From Deltaproteobacteria bacterium (lineage in GTDB: Bacteria > Myxococcota > UBA727 > JABDBI01), in NCBI GenBank assembly GCA_016764955.1, contig JAESQZ010000041.1, positions 1 through 7,500 on the forward strand: a DNA stretch of 7,500 nt, written 5' to 3'. The translations under genes were made by a program, and so were the position numbers. The notes below the pieces were generated by a model. The model had not been told where the DNA came from. It saw nothing but the letters and a program-made list of their open reading frames with translations, and made no database searches. Numbering within the stretch: the stretch's first letter is position 1; every line of letters begins with the position of its first letter. Shown here piece after piece: positions 7,153-7,500 of this stretch.

Positions 7153-7214
7153 GCGGGCATTATATGAGTGAGAAAAAGGGTGTTAAAGGCTTTGGGCCAG
7201 AAGATAGCCCGCTT
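7151..7214. repeat. Perfect 8-bp inverted repeat spanning the distal promoter
   Basis: AAGCGGGC (7151-7158) and GCCCGCTT (7207-7214) are perfect inverse copies 48 bp apart. The left arm covers the predicted start site of the distal promoter and overlaps the -35 of the proximal one by two bases; the right arm lies upstream of the distal -35. They may be paired operator half-sites, or a long-range stem in read-through RNA from prs. A GC-rich 8-mer pair could also occur by chance. Confidence 0.4.
7159..7186 (-). promoter_or_regulatory. Distal sigma70-like promoter of the operon
   Basis: On the minus strand TTAACA (-35, 7181-7186, five of six) and a perfect TATAAT (-10, 7159-7164) are separated by 16 bp. 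Initiation would be near 7152, giving a leader of about 34 nt that also lacks a Shine-Dalgarno at normal spacing. The element lies between the arms of the inverted repeat 7151-7158/7207-7214 and overlaps the small plus-strand ORF. Confidence 0.5.
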
Positions 7215-7265
7215 AAAGTAGGCTACTTTGGTAAAAATAGGCACTTGTTTGTATTACAAGAATAA
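7164..7265 (+). CDS. Possible 33-residue protein
   Basis: An ATG at 7164 opens a 33-codon frame ending in TAA at 7263-7265. The product begins MSEKKG and ends LFVLQE; it is hydrophilic and basic, without a signal peptide or membrane segment. First codon positions are G-rich and second positions are not, a weak coding pattern. The only upstream purine stretch is GCGGG, so initiation is doubtful. It overlaps the end of prs by 12 bp on the opposite strand, and the leftward distal promoter lies within it. I do not recognise the sequence, and an ORF this short may be chance. Confidence 0.25.
   Translation: MSEKKGVKGFGPEDSPLKVGYFGKNRHLFVLQE
7215..7229. repeat. Short palindrome downstream of prs
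   Basis: aaagta-ggc-tacttt is a perfect 15-bp dyad (7-bp arms around a central base; as RNA a 6-bp stem with a 3-nt loop), 24 bp past the prs stop. It is AT-rich and has no following T-run on the minus strand, so it is a poor terminator. It could be a weak 3' stabilising hairpin or a protein-binding dyad. Confidence 0.4.
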
Positions 7266-7500
7266 GCTCGAGATGCTGCTACTCGTATGAACTCGCCTAA
7301 TGGCTTCGCCGATTAAAGAGGAACATGAAACAGCTCGGATTTTGGAACACTTTTCCAAGTATGAGTTTAGCTTAATGGTGTCTGTGACGACGACTTCTTT
7401 GAGTGGGGAAGCTTCAATCAAAGAGACGGCGTCGTTAGAAAAGACAGCGTGCGTTGCGTAGGCAAAGACTTCTTTAGCACCGGCTTTAACGAGTGCTGCA
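7254..7500 (-). CDS. prs: Ribose-phosphate pyrophosphokinase (PRPP synthetase), C-terminal end only
   Basis: The minus strand is open from the window edge to a TAA at 7254-7256, giving 81 residues plus stop. The segment aligns from memory with the C-terminus of bacterial PRPP synthetases: GAKEVFAYATHAVFS, then a diverged stretch, LKEVVVTDTI, a short variable part, IGEAIRRVH and the ending SSISSLFL (E. coli ends SISAMFEH). The enzyme makes phosphoribosyl pyrophosphate from ribose 5-phosphate and ATP in the cytoplasm. About 230 N-terminal residues lie outside the window. The gene runs in the same direction as the operon but is separated by 135 bp holding promoter-like sites, so it is probably an independent housekeeping unit, although no strong terminator separates them. 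Confidence 0.93.
   Translation of the reverse strand, partial: AALVKAGAKEVFAYATHAVFSNDAVSLIEASPLKEVVVTDTIKLNSYLEKCSKIRAVSCSSLIGEAIRRVHTSSSISSLFL

Noticed and set aside
7187..7253. Intrinsic terminator after prs
   Set aside because: The hairpins available (7215-7229, and GGGC/GCCC around 7193-7210) are short or AT-rich and none is directly followed by a T-run on the minus strand; the nearest T-stretch lies in the spacer of the distal promoter.
1..7500. CRISPR arrays, tRNA or rRNA genes, insertion sequences
   Set aside because: No regularly spaced repeats, no tRNA- or rRNA-like segments, and no transposase or terminal inverted repeats were seen; almost all of the window is accounted for by five minus-strand genes.

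Overview
This is a bacterial accessory locus dominated by one leftward (minus-strand) operon, next to the end of a housekeeping gene. By eye the base composition is moderately AT-rich. Four consecutive genes begin with clear Sec-type signal peptides, which suggests a Gram-negative bacterium with a periplasm. Exported RCC1-repeat proteins with paired cysteines occur in Bdellovibrio-like and myxobacterial groups, but the sequence alone does not fix the lineage and I leave it open.

Layout from right to left, in the direction of transcription. (1) 7254-7500 is the C-terminal end of ribose-phosphate pyrophosphokinase (prs), cut by the window edge. (2) 7119-7253 is the intergenic region. It holds two promoter-like sites reading left, an 8-bp inverted repeat spanning them, a short palindrome, and a possible 33-codon ORF on the plus strand. 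(3) 5721-7118 encodes a RavA/MoxR-type AAA+ ATPase with intact Walker motifs and, unexpectedly, a signal peptide. (4) 2338-5715 encodes an 1125-residue exported protein that joins a transglutaminase-like domain (Cys-His-Asp) to a von Willebrand factor A domain with a complete metal-binding (MIDAS) motif. (5) 1111-2322 encodes an exported RCC1-like seven-bladed propeller protein. (6) 1-1079 encodes a second RCC1-like protein, a tandem paralogue of gene 5, whose last few codons run off the left edge.

Gaps within the operon are 5, 15 and 31 bp, and no terminator is visible between the genes, so all four are probably co-transcribed. MoxR-family ATPases are known to work with VWA proteins (RavA with ViaA; MoxR with VWA and transglutaminase genes in many bacteria). 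Those ATPases act in the cytoplasm. Here every component, the ATPase included, appears to be sent across the inner membrane, and the locus ends in two RCC1 propellers that share an N-terminal domain but differ strongly in the propeller. My reading is a possible extracytoplasmic AAA+/VWA/transglutaminase machine with interchangeable binding or target-recognition propellers. The architecture is seen in the sequence; the function and the compartment where ATP would be available are inference.
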